Positions 1 to 9,380 of a DNA stretch of 64,000 nucleotides are shown here, in pieces; positions within the stretch are counted from its first letter, which is position 1, and each line of letters starts with the position of its first letter. The position numbers and the translations under genes were made by a program. This stretch comes from Vulcanimicrobiota bacterium. Its GTDB lineage: Bacteria; Vulcanimicrobiota; Vulcanimicrobiia; Vulcanimicrobiales; Vulcanimicrobiaceae. The stretch is taken from the NCBI GenBank assembly GCA_013036095.1, contig JAAXCW010000004.1, forward strand, positions 124,001-188,000, written 5' to 3'. The notes below the pieces were generated by a model, which saw nothing but the letters and a program-made list of their open reading frames with translations, did no database searches and was not told where the DNA came from.

Positions 1-439
1 AGAGAAACGCTGTAAAAGCCAAGAATGAAACGGTCATCGCATTGGGTTTGCGTGCCGCAATAATCGTAGCCAACCCGATCCATATGAAGTCGGTCAGGAT
101 CTCGATCCAGTCGACCGGAATTTGCGGTGGGAATTTTGCCGTGAGACGAAGCGATAGCTCCCCGCCGCCGCGCCGGACGCGAACGGGAATCTGATAGCCA
201 TATGGCGCCGATCGCAGCCGGTAGCGCTGCAGATTCGAAAGGCTGCCGAGGTCTACCAAGTCGCCCCTGTGTAAAAGTGCGCCGGCGCGTGGCGTATCGG
301 CCGAGAACCATTGTCCGCCCGGAGTCGCAGGCGTCGCGGAAAGCCCAATGCCTGTCCCAAAAGTCGCCGGGTGCCAAAATCTGAAGATCACCATCGCCAT
401 GATCGCGAGGCCCAAGAGCACAATAAAGAATCGCCGCAT
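1..439 (-). CDS. Membrane protein with PDZ-like extracytoplasmic segment (partial)
   Basis: The frame is open from an ATG at 439 to the left edge (146 codons visible), so the C-terminus is missing. Residues about 5-20 are a hydrophobic anchor. Residues about 27-100 look PDZ-like: a GTGIGLSAT stretch, then a segment ending AGALLHRGDLVDL, which resembles the A-G-L-x-x-G-D-x-I motif, followed by basic beta-strand-like sequence. From about residue 103 further hydrophobic helices begin (WIEILTDFIWIGLATII). This order (anchor, PDZ-like domain, multi-helix membrane part) is seen in some membrane sensors, but no kinase or phosphatase domain is visible, so the function is open. Its start codon overlaps that of the divergent transporter gene. 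Confidence 0.72.
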   Translation of the reverse strand, partial: MRRFFIVLLGLAIMAMVIFRFWHPATFGTGIGLSATPATPGGQWFSADTPRAGALLHRGDLVDLGSLSNLQRYRLRSAPYGYQIPVRVRRGGGELSLRLTAKFPPQIPVDWIEILTDFIWIGLATIIAARKPNAMTVSFLAFTAFL

Positions 440-1379
440 GACAAAGCCTTCAGCGCTCTCCGAAGCAAGCCTTCGCCCATATCTTGTGCTGGTCGTGGCG
501 CAAATCGCCGTCGGGTCGGCCGCGATTTTTGCGCGCTTCGCGCTCAGCGGCGCCGGCCCGCTTGCGGTATCGGCGTCACGCCTGACGATCGCGGCGGTCG
601 CGCTGCTTGCGCTGGCCGCCATTCGCAGCCCCCGGGAACGCACCGCGCTCTCGCGCCGCGACCGTCTCATCTTCGCGCTCGCCGGGCTCGCGCTCGCGAT
701 TCATTTCGCCGCGTGGATCTGGTCGCTGCAATACACGAGCGTCGCGATCTCGACGTTGCTCGTCGCAACGACTCCCATTTGGACGGCAGCCTACGACGCG
801 CTGGCGCGCGGACTGCGGCTTTCAGCGCTCGCCTTTTTGAGTTTTGCGGTGGGCGCCGTTGGGCTCGTCATGGTCACCGGTTTTAGCATCGCCGCGCCCC
901 CGGTTTCCGGGCACGCCATTTTGGGAGCTGCGCTCGCGGCAGCCGGTGCGATCGGGATCGCGGCCTACTTCATTCTTATACGCGAGATTCGCGCGTCGTT
1001 CGGAACGCGCGCGATTGTGACGCAAACGTACACCTGGGCCGCGGTCGTGCTGATCGTCGCTTGCGTGGGGGCTCATCAGCCGCCGCCGCGTTTGAACGAC
1101 ACCGCCGCCTGGGGCGGCATCCTGGCGATGGCGCTGATCTCGCAGCTGCTGGGCCACACGGCCATGAACTCGGCGCTGCGCTGGTTCAGCGCAAGCGCGG
1201 TCGCGTTCACGACGCTGGTCGAACCGATCGTCGCCGCGTTGCTGGCGCTCGCAATCTTCGGCGAACGGCTGAGCGCGATCGCGGTCGCCGGAGGCTTGCT
1301 CGTTTTGGGCGCCATCGCTATTTTCATCCGCGAGGAGCGAAGGGGAGAGGCCCGCTATGAGGTGAAGGCGGCCCTATGA
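438..1379 (+). CDS. EamA/DMT-family transporter
   Basis: This protein of about 313 residues is almost entirely hydrophobic helices, about ten, in two similar halves, as expected for EamA drug/metabolite transporters in the inner membrane. Near-conserved features are the 'P-x-W-T-A' type turn in TTPIWTAAYDALARG and the C-terminal 'A-F-T-T-L-V-E-P-I-V-A' stretch typical of the family. The start at 438 places the first helix at about residue 13. Upstream in-frame codons to 348 would add a hydrophilic tail lying inside the opposite gene and are rejected. The stop overlaps the aceE start (ATGA), so the two are probably translationally coupled. The substrate cannot be read from sequence; metabolite or amino-acid export is usual. 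Confidence 0.88.
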   Translation: MTKPSALSEASLRPYLVLVVAQIAVGSAAIFARFALSGAGPLAVSASRLTIAAVALLALAAIRSPRERTALSRRDRLIFALAGLALAIHFAAWIWSLQYTSVAISTLLVATTPIWTAAYDALARGLRLSALAFLSFAVGAVGLVMVTGFSIAAPPVSGHAILGAALAAAGAIGIAAYFILIREIRASFGTRAIVTQTYTWAAVVLIVACVGAHQPPPRLNDTAAWGGILAMALISQLLGHTAMNSALRWFSASAVAFTTLVEPIVAALLALAIFGERLSAIAVAGGLLVLGAIAIFIREERRGEARYEVKAAL

Positions 1380-4078
1380 GTACAACGGCGGAGGATCAGG
1401 CTGCTCCGGCAGCTTTATCCGCGCAGCCCGATTTGGAAGAAACCCGCGAGTGGGTCGACGCGATCGAAGGCGTGATCGAACATGAGGGACCGGCGCGCGC
1501 CCAAGAGTTGATCGGCGCGATCGTCGAGGCCGCGCAGCGCGGGGGCGCCCACGTCTCGCTCGGGCTCTCGACGCCTTACATCAACACGATACCGACATCA
1601 GAGCAAGAACCGATGCCGGGGAACGACGAGCTCGAAACGCGCATCCGCCACTACGTGCGCTGGAACGCGATGGCCATGGTCGCGCGAGCGAACAAAGAAT
1701 CTTCGGAGCTGGGCGGCCACGTGGCAAGCTTCGCTTCGGCGGCCACGCTGTACGACGTCGGCTTCAATTATTTCTTCCGTGCGCCGTCGGACCAAACCGG
1801 CGGCGACCTCGTCTTCTTCCAGGGACACTCCGCGCCCGGTTTTTACGCGCGCGCTTTCATGGAAGGACGCATTACCGCCGAACAACTCGAAAACTTTCGG
1901 CGCGAAGTCGACGGCAAAGGTTTGTCGTCGTATCCGCATCCGTGGCTGATGCCGGACTTCTGGCAGTTCCCGACAGTTTCCATGGGACTGGGTCCCATCA
2001 TGTCCATCTATCAAGCGCGATTCATGCGGTACATGCACGATCGCGGAATCATCGACGCGGGCGATCGCAAAGTCTGGGCGTTCCTGGGCGACGGCGAGAT
2101 GGACGAGCCCGAATCGCTGGGCGCGATCGCCGTCGCCGCGCGAGAAAAGCTCGACAACCTCATCTGGGTGGTCAACTGCAATCTGCAGCGGCTCGACGGG
2201 CCCGTGCGCGGCAACGGCAAGATCATCCAAGAGCTCGAGACCGATTTCAAAGGCGCCGGCTGGAACGTCATCAAGGTCATCTGGGGCAGCAACTGGGATC
2301 CGCTGCTGGAGCGCGACGACAGCGGAAAACTCATCCAAGTGATGACCGAGTGCGTTGACGGTGACTATCAGACATTCAAGGCCAACAACGGGCGCTACGT
2401 GCGCGATAAATTTTTTGCGCGCTATCCCGAAACGGCCGAGCTCGTCGCGCACATGAGCGACGACGACATCTGGATGCTGCAGCGCGGCGGCCACGATCCG
2501 CGCAAAGTGTACGCCGCGTATGCGGCGGCCGTCAAACACACGGGTCAGCCGACCGTCATTCTGGCAAAAACCATTAAAGGCTACGGCATGGGCGTTTCGG
2601 GTGAAGCCCAGAATATTGCGCACCAGGCCAAGAAAATGAAAGTCGAATCGATGCGCGCATTCCGCGATCGTTTCCACTTGCCGATTCCCGACGATCAGGT
2701 CGAACAGTTGCCGTTTTTCCGGCCGGCCGATAACACGCCCGAGATGCAGTATCTGCGCGACCTCGTGAAGCGGCGCGGATATATTCCGTCACGCCGCGCG
2801 AAAGCCGAAGCGCTCGATGTGCCGCCGCTCTCCGCGTTTGACGCCCAGCTGAAAAGCACGGGCGACCGCGAGATTTCGACCACGATGGCGTTCGTGCGCA
2901 TTTTGAGCACGCTGATTAAAGACAAGAAGCTCGGACCGCGGCTGGTTCCAATCGTCGCCGACGAATCGCGCACCTTCGGCATGGAAGGCATGTTCCGCCA
3001 ACTCGGCATCTACTCGTCGGTCGGCCAGCTCTACCATCCCCAAGATGCCGATCAACTCATGTGGTACCGCGAGGACAAACAAGGACAGATTCTTCAGGAA
3101 GGCATCAACGAGGCCGGTGCGATCTCATCGTGGATTGCAGCGGGAACGTCGTACTCGACCTACGGCGTCCAGATGATTCCGTTCTACATTTTCTATTCGA
3201 TGTTCGGTTTCCAGCGCGTCGGCGATCTCGCATGGGCGGCCGCAGACTCACGCACGCGCGGTTTTCTGATCGGTGGAACGTCCGGCCGCACAACCCTCAA
3301 CGGCGAAGGTCTGCAACACGAAGACGGACATAGCCAAGTCTTCGCTTCGTTCATTCCGAACTGCGTCTCCTACGATCCCACCTACGGTTACGAGCTGGCG
3401 GTTATCATCCAGGATGGACTGCGGCGGATGCTGCACGATCAGGAAGACATCTATTACTACATCACGGTGATGAACGAAAATTATCATCATCCCGAGATGC
3501 CCAAAGGCGTCGAGCAAGGTATTTTACGCGGCATGTATCTGCTGCGGGAAGGCCCAGCGGGAAAGAACGGACGCGTCCAACTCTTGGGGTCGGGCGCGAT
3601 CTTGCGCGAGGTCGAAGCCGCCGCGCAACTGCTGGCCGATGACTTCGGCGTCGGCTCCGACGTGTGGAGCGTCACCAGTTTCAACGAACTGCGTCGCGAC
3701 GGCATCGATGCGGAACGCTGGAACTTGACGCATCCCGAAGAGAAGCCGCGCCAATCCTACGTGGAGCAGTGTTTGAACGGGCACGAAGGGCCCGCGATCG
3801 CATCGACCGATTACGTCCGCACGTTTGCCGATCATATCCGGCCTTACGTTGCGGGTTCGCAGCAAAACCGGCGCTACGTCACACTTGGCACCGACGGCTT
3901 CGGGCGGAGCGACCTGCGCAGCAAACTGCGTGAGTTCTTCGAAGTGAACCGCTATTACGTGGCGGTAGCAGCGCTCAAAGCGCTGGCCGACGATGGAAAA
4001 ATTAAACCGTCGGTCGTATCGGCGGCGATCAAAAAGTACGGGCTCAATCCCGAAAAACCCAATCCGGTGACCGTGTGA
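1376..4078 (+). CDS. aceE: Pyruvate dehydrogenase E1 component (homodimeric type)
   Basis: This 900-residue protein is colinear with the single-chain E1 of E. coli type (about 887 residues). It decarboxylates pyruvate with thiamine diphosphate and passes the acetyl group to E2. The ThDP-binding motif GDGEMDEPESLGAI is present at about residue 236, followed by the near-invariant INCNLQRLDGP-type stretch (VVNCNLQRLDGPVRG) and the VDGDYQTFK segment. The middle and C-terminal transketolase-like domains are complete (e.g. NGEGLQHEDGHSQV). It begins in the ATGA overlap with the DMT gene and ends in a GTGA overlap with aceF, so it is a coupled E1-E2 unit. No E3 (lipoamide dehydrogenase) gene lies next to it. 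Confidence 0.97.
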   Translation: MSTTAEDQAAPAALSAQPDLEETREWVDAIEGVIEHEGPARAQELIGAIVEAAQRGGAHVSLGLSTPYINTIPTSEQEPMPGNDELETRIRHYVRWNAMAMVARANKESSELGGHVASFASAATLYDVGFNYFFRAPSDQTGGDLVFFQGHSAPGFYARAFMEGRITAEQLENFRREVDGKGLSSYPHPWLMPDFWQFPTVSMGLGPIMSIYQARFMRYMHDRGIIDAGDRKVWAFLGDGEMDEPESLGAIAVAAREKLDNLIWVVNCNLQRLDGPVRGNGKIIQELETDFKGAGWNVIKVIWGSNWDPLLERDDSGKLIQVMTECVDGDYQTFKANNGRYVRDKFFARYPETAELVAHMSDDDIWMLQRGGHDPRKVYAAYAAAVKHTGQPTVILAKTIKGYGMGVSGEAQNIAHQAKKMKVESMRAFRDRFHLPIPDDQVEQLPFFRPADNTPEMQYLRDLVKRRGYIPSRRAKAEALDVPPLSAFDAQLKSTGDREISTTMAFVRILSTLIKDKKLGPRLVPIVADESRTFGMEGMFRQLGIYSSVGQLYHPQDADQLMWYREDKQGQILQEGINEAGAISSWIAAGTSYSTYGVQMIPFYIFYSMFGFQRVGDLAWAAADSRTRGFLIGGTSGRTTLNGEGLQHEDGHSQVFASFIPNCVSYDPTYGYELAVIIQDGLRRMLHDQEDIYYYITVMNENYHHPEMPKGVEQGILRGMYLLREGPAGKNGRVQLLGSGAILREVEAAAQLLADDFGVGSDVWSVTSFNELRRDGIDAERWNLTHPEEKPRQSYVEQCLNGHEGPAIASTDYVRTFADHIRPYVAGSQQNRRYVTLGTDGFGRSDLRSKLREFFEVNRYYVAVAALKALADDGKIKPSVVSAAIKKYGLNPEKPNPVTV

Positions 4079-5373
4079 TTGAGATTACCGTCCCCGACAT
4101 CGGCGACTTCAAGGATATTCCGGTCATTGAAGTCTTGGTCAAACCGGGCGACACGGTCAAGAAGAACGACTCGCTGATCACCCTGGAATCCGAAAAGGCC
4201 GCGATGGAAGTGCCGGCATCGGTTGACGGCGTGCTCAAAGACGTGCGCGTCAAAGTCGGCGACAAAGTCTCCAAAGGGTCCGTCATTGCCACGCTGGAGT
4301 CCGCGCAAGCCGAGGCGCCCGCGCCCAAGCCTGAAGCGGCCAAATCCGAATCGTCGCCAAGTTCGAACGGCGGATCGCGCAAAGCGCCCGCAGCAAGCCC
4401 GGAACCGCCGCCCGCTAAACCCAGCCCCGTCGCGGCGGAGCCGGCGGTTCGCACCGGCGGCGCGAACGGCGTCGTGCACGCTAGCCCGTCGATTCGCCGT
4501 TTTGCGCGCGAACTCGGCGTGGATTTGCACGCGGTCGAACCCAGCGGACCCAACGGCCGCGTCACCCGCGAAGACGTGCAAAGCTTCGTGAAAAGCGTCG
4601 TCCGCGGAGGCCCTTCTCCCACCGCCGGCGCCGGCTCGGGTTTTACCGTCGCACCGATGCCGAAGATCGACTTCGCGCAATTCGGGCCGGTCGAACGCAA
4701 ACCGCTCTCCCGCATCAAAAAAATATCGGGCCCGAATCTGCACCGCAATTGGGTGACCATTCCGCACGTCACTCAGGACGAAGACGCCGACGTGACCGAT
4801 CTGGAAGAGTTCCGCAAAGAACTCAACGCCGAGTTCGGAAAACGCGGCATCAAAGTGACGATGCTTGCGTTTCTCATCAAAGCCGCCGTGGCCGCGCTCA
4901 AGGAATTTCCCGACTTTAACAGCTCGCTCGACGGCGACGAACTGATCTACAAAAAGTATTACAACATCGGATTCGCGGCCGATACGCCGGGCGGTCTGAT
5001 GGTGCCGGTTATTAAGGAAGCGGACCGCAAGGGCATCGCCGACCTCGCCAAAGAGACGTCGGAGCTCGCATCAAAAGCGCGCGACGGCAAACTTACGCTC
5101 GCGGAGATGCAAGGCGGCACGTTTACGATCTCGAGCCTGGGCAGCATCGGTGGGACCTATTTCACGCCCATCATCAACGCGCCCGAAGTCGCGATCCTCG
5201 GAGCTTGCCGTGCCGCCATTCGCCCGGTGTGGGACGGCGAGCAGTTCGTTCCGCGCTTAATTCAGCCGCTTTCGCTTTCGTACGACCATCGCGTTATTGA
5301 CGGCGCTTCGGCCGCGCGCTTTGCGGCCTATCTGGCTACGGTGCTGGCCGATCTGCGGCGTGCGCTGGTATAG
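4075..5373 (+). CDS. aceF: Pyruvate dehydrogenase E2, dihydrolipoamide acetyltransferase
   Basis: This 432-residue E2 has one lipoyl domain (residues about 1-75, lipoylated Lys in ESEKAAME), a proline/alanine-rich linker, a peripheral-subunit-binding domain (about 140-180, SIRRFARELGVDL ... NGRVTREDV), a second linker, and the acetyltransferase core. The catalytic motif is SYDHRVIDGASAARF near the C-terminus, with the His and Asp present. Translation starts at GTG 4075, sharing GTGA with the aceE stop. A single lipoyl domain is fewer than the three of E. coli AceF. Its 3' end overlaps the convergent TMEM175-like gene by 38 bases. Confidence 0.96.
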   Translation: MIEITVPDIGDFKDIPVIEVLVKPGDTVKKNDSLITLESEKAAMEVPASVDGVLKDVRVKVGDKVSKGSVIATLESAQAEAPAPKPEAAKSESSPSSNGGSRKAPAASPEPPPAKPSPVAAEPAVRTGGANGVVHASPSIRRFARELGVDLHAVEPSGPNGRVTREDVQSFVKSVVRGGPSPTAGAGSGFTVAPMPKIDFAQFGPVERKPLSRIKKISGPNLHRNWVTIPHVTQDEDADVTDLEEFRKELNAEFGKRGIKVTMLAFLIKAAVAALKEFPDFNSSLDGDELIYKKYYNIGFAADTPGGLMVPVIKEADRKGIADLAKETSELASKARDGKLTLAEMQGGTFTISSLGSIGGTYFTPIINAPEVAILGACRAAIRPVWDGEQFVPRLIQPLSLSYDHRVIDGASAARFAAYLATVLADLRRALV

Positions 5374-6031
5374 TCTGCCGTTTTTCCAGATGGCGAAAAA
5401 GCAGCCGCAATGCGATTGCAAAGACGATCACGGCGTAGCTAAAGTACTGCAAACCGGCGGTTCTTAACCCATAGCGTAGCGTCAAAACGACGATGATTCC
5501 GCTGGCGACGGCCACACTTCCCAGCACCATGACCGATCGCAGCCCGTCGTACGCTACTTTGACCGGCAAAAGCTTGCGCCGAACCCGCCATCCGTAGAAA
5601 AACTGTACCGCCAGCAACCCGTACACGACGGCCAGCGACGAAAGATAGAAGGCAAAGTCGATCGAGGAATGTCCGGAAACCGGCTTCCGGCCCGGAGGCG
5701 CGGCGGGCGACACGTGCAGCATCAATTGCACGCTGTAGACGGCAAAGCTGACGCCGGCCAGCGTGATGAAGTTCAGAATCACCATGACCGGAACCGGCAC
5801 GAAGAAATGCACGAAGAGCTTGTGGTGCGCCCACCACATACTGCAGACCAGAGCGAACGTTATGATAAATGCGATCAAGGGCTCCGGATGTTCGAGCAAA
5901 CCCGCCGCGCCGTTCTTCGGAATCGCCAAACTGAGCGCCAACTGCGCTAAACTAAAGCCAATGATGATGTCGGAAAACGCTTCCAGCCGGTGGATCAGCC
6001 TCTGCTGAGTCTCGTCGCGCGTTTCGTTCAT
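5336..6031 (-). CDS. TMEM175-like (DUF1211) membrane protein, copy 2
   Basis: This 231-residue protein has about six hydrophobic helices. The first helix carries RLEAFSDIIIGFSLAQL, which matches the R-x-x-x-F-S-D signature of TMEM175/DUF1211 proteins, whose characterised members are potassium-selective channels. The start is ATG 6031, which gives an N-terminal MNETRDE followed directly by the signature; longer in-frame starts lie inside the upstream paralogue. It overlaps that paralogue by 4 bases (ATGA) and is the last gene of the rnd-acnA chain. The usual Gly after FSD is replaced by Ile, so ion selectivity is not assured. Family assignment is fairly sure; channel function is inferred. Confidence 0.78.
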   Translation of the reverse strand: MNETRDETQQRLIHRLEAFSDIIIGFSLAQLALSLAIPKNGAAGLLEHPEPLIAFIITFALVCSMWWAHHKLFVHFFVPVPVMVILNFITLAGVSFAVYSVQLMLHVSPAAPPGRKPVSGHSSIDFAFYLSSLAVVYGLLAVQFFYGWRVRRKLLPVKVAYDGLRSVMVLGSVAVASGIIVVLTLRYGLRTAGLQYFSYAVIVFAIALRLLFRHLEKRQTIPAHAADRPAP

Positions 6032-6666
6032 GTTCGAATTGGCCCCGTCTCTTGAGTTCTCGCGAAAACCCTTCTCAATATCCCTGAGAGAACGCCCGCA
6101 ACGGCGAAACCGATCGATAACAAAATGCCGTATACGAGTCCGGGCGCGACGTAGATCACGACGGCCAAAGACCACAGAAACGGGAGCGTCCAAAGTGACA
6201 TAAACGCCGCGAAGCGCAAGGCGCGGGCGCGCATCTCCGCATCGCCCCGCTCTTTTGCATAACGCGCGGCTATCAGGTTCTGAATTGCAAGCAGCGCATA
6301 CACGAGGGCGTAGCAGATAAAATATGCGCGGATGACGACCGGATTGCGGCTGTTCGCCGTGTACGCTTCCGCCGCGAAAACGAGCAAGACCACGATCGCC
6401 AGCCAGACGAAGTTCAGAATAACCGGCAGCGCCTTGGGAACGAAGGCCTGTGAAAAGAGCCGGTGATGAAAGAACCAGACCGAACAGATGATCGCAAAGG
6501 GGAAGAGAAATGCGATGATCTGTAGCGGATTGGTAAAAAATTGCGGCGCGTGACTCGCGGTCGCCAGATTCGCGCCCAGCTGCGCGAGGCTAAAGCCGAT
6601 AACGATATCCGAAAAGGCCTCGAGCCGCCTAGTAAATCGCTCCTCGCTCTCGTCCCGCCGTATCAC
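6028..6666 (-). CDS. TMEM175-like (DUF1211) membrane protein, copy 1
   Basis: This 212-residue paralogue of the next gene shares the R-L-E-A-F-S-D-I-V-I-G-F-S-L-A-Q-L helix-1 signature and about six hydrophobic helices. It starts at ATG 6666 in an ATGA overlap with the acnA stop and ends in an ATGA overlap with copy 2. Two adjacent copies suggest a duplication. TMEM175 channels need two FSD motifs per chain pair or more, so the two proteins may assemble together. That is inference; what the sequence shows is shared signature, topology and tight coupling. Confidence 0.78.
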   Translation of the reverse strand: MIRRDESEERFTRRLEAFSDIVIGFSLAQLGANLATASHAPQFFTNPLQIIAFLFPFAIICSVWFFHHRLFSQAFVPKALPVILNFVWLAIVVLLVFAAEAYTANSRNPVVIRAYFICYALVYALLAIQNLIAARYAKERGDAEMRARALRFAAFMSLWTLPFLWSLAVVIYVAPGLVYGILLSIGFAVAGVLSGILRRVFARTQETGPIRT

Positions 6667-9380
6667 TTAGCACGGAGCTGACGCAAGACGTACTGCAGAA
6701 CGCCGCCGTGGCGGAAATACTCGGCTTCGTTGGGCGTGTCGATTCGCAGCAGCACCTTGATATCCAGCGACCGATCGCGCGGTCCGGAGACGTGCACGTC
6801 GAGATGCATTCCGGGCGTGATACCGCCGGCATAGCCGGTGACGTCGTAGACTTCTTCACCCGTCAGCGCATACGTCAAACGATCGGCGCCGCCGATGAAC
6901 TCGAGCGGCAAGATGCCCATGCCGATGAGGTTGCTGCGGTGGATACGTTCGAACGATTCCGCCAGCACCGCTTTGATGCCCAGCAAATGCGGGCCCTTGG
7001 CGGCCCAATCGCGCGACGATCCCGAACCGTACTCTTTACCGGCCAGCACCAGCAACGGAACGTTTTCGGCTTTGTATTGCATGGCGGCGTCGTAGATCGA
7101 CATTTGGCCGCCCTGCGGGAGCAGGCGTGTGTATCCGCCTTCGACGCCGGGCACGAGCATATTGCGCAAGCGCACGTTCGCAAACGTGCCGCGCACCATC
7201 ACCTCGTGATTGCCGCGCCGCGCGCCGTAAGAATTGAAATCGGGCGGTTCGATTCCGTGCTCGACCAAATACTTTGCGGCCGGACTGTTGCGCGCGATGT
7301 TTCCGGCCGGCGAAATGTGATCGGTCGTCACGCTGTCGCCGACCATCACCAGAACGCGCGCACCGCGCACCTCGCGCAGCGGCGGCGCTCCGGCCGGCAT
7401 GTTCTCAAAATAAGGCGGCCGCTTGACGTACTCCGACTTCGGATCCCAAGCGTACCGTTCACCCGCCGGCACGTCGAGCTGCGCCCAGTTGGCATCGCCG
7501 GCAAAAACGTTACGGTAATTCGCCTGGAAAAGATCGCCGCTGATGGACTCGGCGACAACGCGGGAAATCTCGGAATCGTCGGGCCAAATGTCTTTCAGAT
7601 AGACGGGCGTCCCGGATTCGTCTGCGCCTAAGGGCTCGGTGGTGAGATCGATATCCATGCGTCCGGCGAGCGCGTACGCAACGACCAGCGGCGGCGATGC
7701 CAAATAGTTCGCGTGCACTTGCGGGTGAATGCGGCCTTCGAAATTGCGGTTGCCCGAAAGAACCGCGGCGACGATCGAACCTTGCTCGGCGATCGCTTCG
7801 GCGATCTCCGGCCGCAGGGGGCCGCTGTTGCCGATGCACGTGGTGCATCCATACCCGACCAAATAAAATCCGAGCCGGTCTAAAGATGTCGATAGGCCGG
7901 ATTTTTTCAGGTACTCGGTCACGACTTTGGAACCCGGCGCCAACGATGTCTTGACCCACGGTTTGGTTTTGAGTCCGCGCGCGAGCGCGTTGCGCGCCAG
8001 CAAACCTGCGCCGATAAGCACATTCGGGTTGCTCGTATTCGTGCAGCTGGTGATCGCGGCGATCACGACCGACCCGTCGGCAATCTCCGTTTTCGGCTCG
8101 ACCGCGACGGCGGTGCCTATGCCGCCTTCACTCTCCATGCTTGCGGCATTGCTCGCAGGCTTGGCGTCGCGCGCGGCTTGCCATTCGGCTAGCGCGACGT
8201 TGAATGTGCGCTTGACATCGTGCAGCGGCACGCGATCCTGCGGGCGCCGCGGTCCGGCCAAGCACGGTTCGACGGTGCCCAAATCGAGTTCGAGCGTATC
8301 GCTGAAGAGCGGATCGGGCGTCTCGTCGGTTCTGAACAGTCCTTGCGCTTTCGCATAGGCTTCGACCAGCGCGATGTGTTCGGCGCCGCGCCCGGTCAGC
8401 CGCAAATATTCCAGGGTCTGCGCGTCGACCGGAAAAATGGCGCACGTCGAACCGTATTCCGGCGACATATTCCCGATCGTCGTGCGATCGACGACGGAAA
8501 GATTTGAAAGTCCACGGCCGTAAAACTCGACGAACTTTCCAACGACGCCCTTCTTACGCAGCATCTGCGTCACGGTCAGCACCAAATCAGTTGCCGTTAC
8601 GCCGGGCCGAAGACTTCCGTTCAACTTGAAACCGACGACGTCGGGTATGAGCATTGTGATCGGCTGTCCGAGCATCGCGGCTTCGGCTTCGATTCCGCCG
8701 ACGCCCCACGCGAGCACGCCCAAGCCGTTGACCATCGTCGTATGCGAATCGGTCCCGACAACCGTATCGGGATAGGCCATCCCGTCGCCGTCCGCGCCAA
8801 ACACAACGCGCGCCAAAAACTCGATATTGACTTGATGAACGATTCCGGTGTCGGGAGGAACGGCGCGAAAGCCGCCGAGCGACTCCTGCCCCCACTTCAG
8901 AAAAGCGTACCGCTCGCGATTGCGATCGAACTCGAGCCGCGCGTTTTCCGCGAATGCGCCGCTCGAACCGAACGCATCGACTTGCACGGAGTGGTCGATG
9001 ACGAGTTCGACCGGCTGCAGCGGATTGATCGCTTTTGGATCGCCGCCCATGTCCGCCATCGCGTCGCGCATCGCCGCCAGATCGACGACGCAAGGAACGC
9101 CGGTGAAATCTTGCAGCAGTACGCGTGCGGGGCGAAACGCTATCTCGCGGTCGCTGCGTTTGCCCGGATGCCAGCGTGCCAACGCTTCGACGTCGGCCCG
9201 CTCGACCGAGACGCCGTCTTCAAAGCGCAGCAGGTTCTCGAGCAGGATCTTGAGCGAGAAAGGCAGCTGCGTGAGCTTCGCGATGCCGGCGTCCTCCAGC
9301 GCAGCCAGCCGAGCGTAAGAATAAGAACGCCCGCCGGCAGTGAAGGTATCGAGGGCATTGAAGCTCCCGGCGTACGTCAC
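6663..9380 (-). CDS. acnA: Aconitate hydratase A
   Basis: This 905-residue protein interconverts citrate and isocitrate in the TCA cycle using a [4Fe-4S] cluster. The three cluster cysteines sit in ITSCTNTSNP and GYGCTTCIGNSG. The substrate-binding arginine region and the C-terminal swivel domain (GKEYGSGSSRDWAAKG) are intact, and the length fits the AcnA/IRP family (about 890-900). The start is GTG 9380, in a GTGA overlap with rnd; the longer in-frame extension upstream is Arg-rich, lies inside rnd and does not look coding. It is followed by two TMEM175-like genes with ATGA overlaps. Confidence 0.97.
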   Translation of the reverse strand: MTYAGSFNALDTFTAGGRSYSYARLAALEDAGIAKLTQLPFSLKILLENLLRFEDGVSVERADVEALARWHPGKRSDREIAFRPARVLLQDFTGVPCVVDLAAMRDAMADMGGDPKAINPLQPVELVIDHSVQVDAFGSSGAFAENARLEFDRNRERYAFLKWGQESLGGFRAVPPDTGIVHQVNIEFLARVVFGADGDGMAYPDTVVGTDSHTTMVNGLGVLAWGVGGIEAEAAMLGQPITMLIPDVVGFKLNGSLRPGVTATDLVLTVTQMLRKKGVVGKFVEFYGRGLSNLSVVDRTTIGNMSPEYGSTCAIFPVDAQTLEYLRLTGRGAEHIALVEAYAKAQGLFRTDETPDPLFSDTLELDLGTVEPCLAGPRRPQDRVPLHDVKRTFNVALAEWQAARDAKPASNAASMESEGGIGTAVAVEPKTEIADGSVVIAAITSCTNTSNPNVLIGAGLLARNALARGLKTKPWVKTSLAPGSKVVTEYLKKSGLSTSLDRLGFYLVGYGCTTCIGNSGPLRPEIAEAIAEQGSIVAAVLSGNRNFEGRIHPQVHANYLASPPLVVAYALAGRMDIDLTTEPLGADESGTPVYLKDIWPDDSEISRVVAESISGDLFQANYRNVFAGDANWAQLDVPAGERYAWDPKSEYVKRPPYFENMPAGAPPLREVRGARVLVMVGDSVTTDHISPAGNIARNSPAAKYLVEHGIEPPDFNSYGARRGNHEVMVRGTFANVRLRNMLVPGVEGGYTRLLPQGGQMSIYDAAMQYKAENVPLLVLAGKEYGSGSSRDWAAKGPHLLGIKAVLAESFERIHRSNLIGMGILPLEFIGGADRLTYALTGEEVYDVTGYAGGITPGMHLDVHVSGPRDRSLDIKVLLRIDTPNEAEYFRHGGVLQYVLRQLRAK

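Noticed and set aside
1598-2677. Long open frame (359 codons) opposite aceE
   Set aside because: Antisense to a certain gene; composition is an artefact of GC-rich codon positions, with no domain.
3955-4767. Open frames of 242 and 270 codons opposite aceF
   Set aside because: They mirror the lipoyl and linker regions of aceF and are low-complexity.
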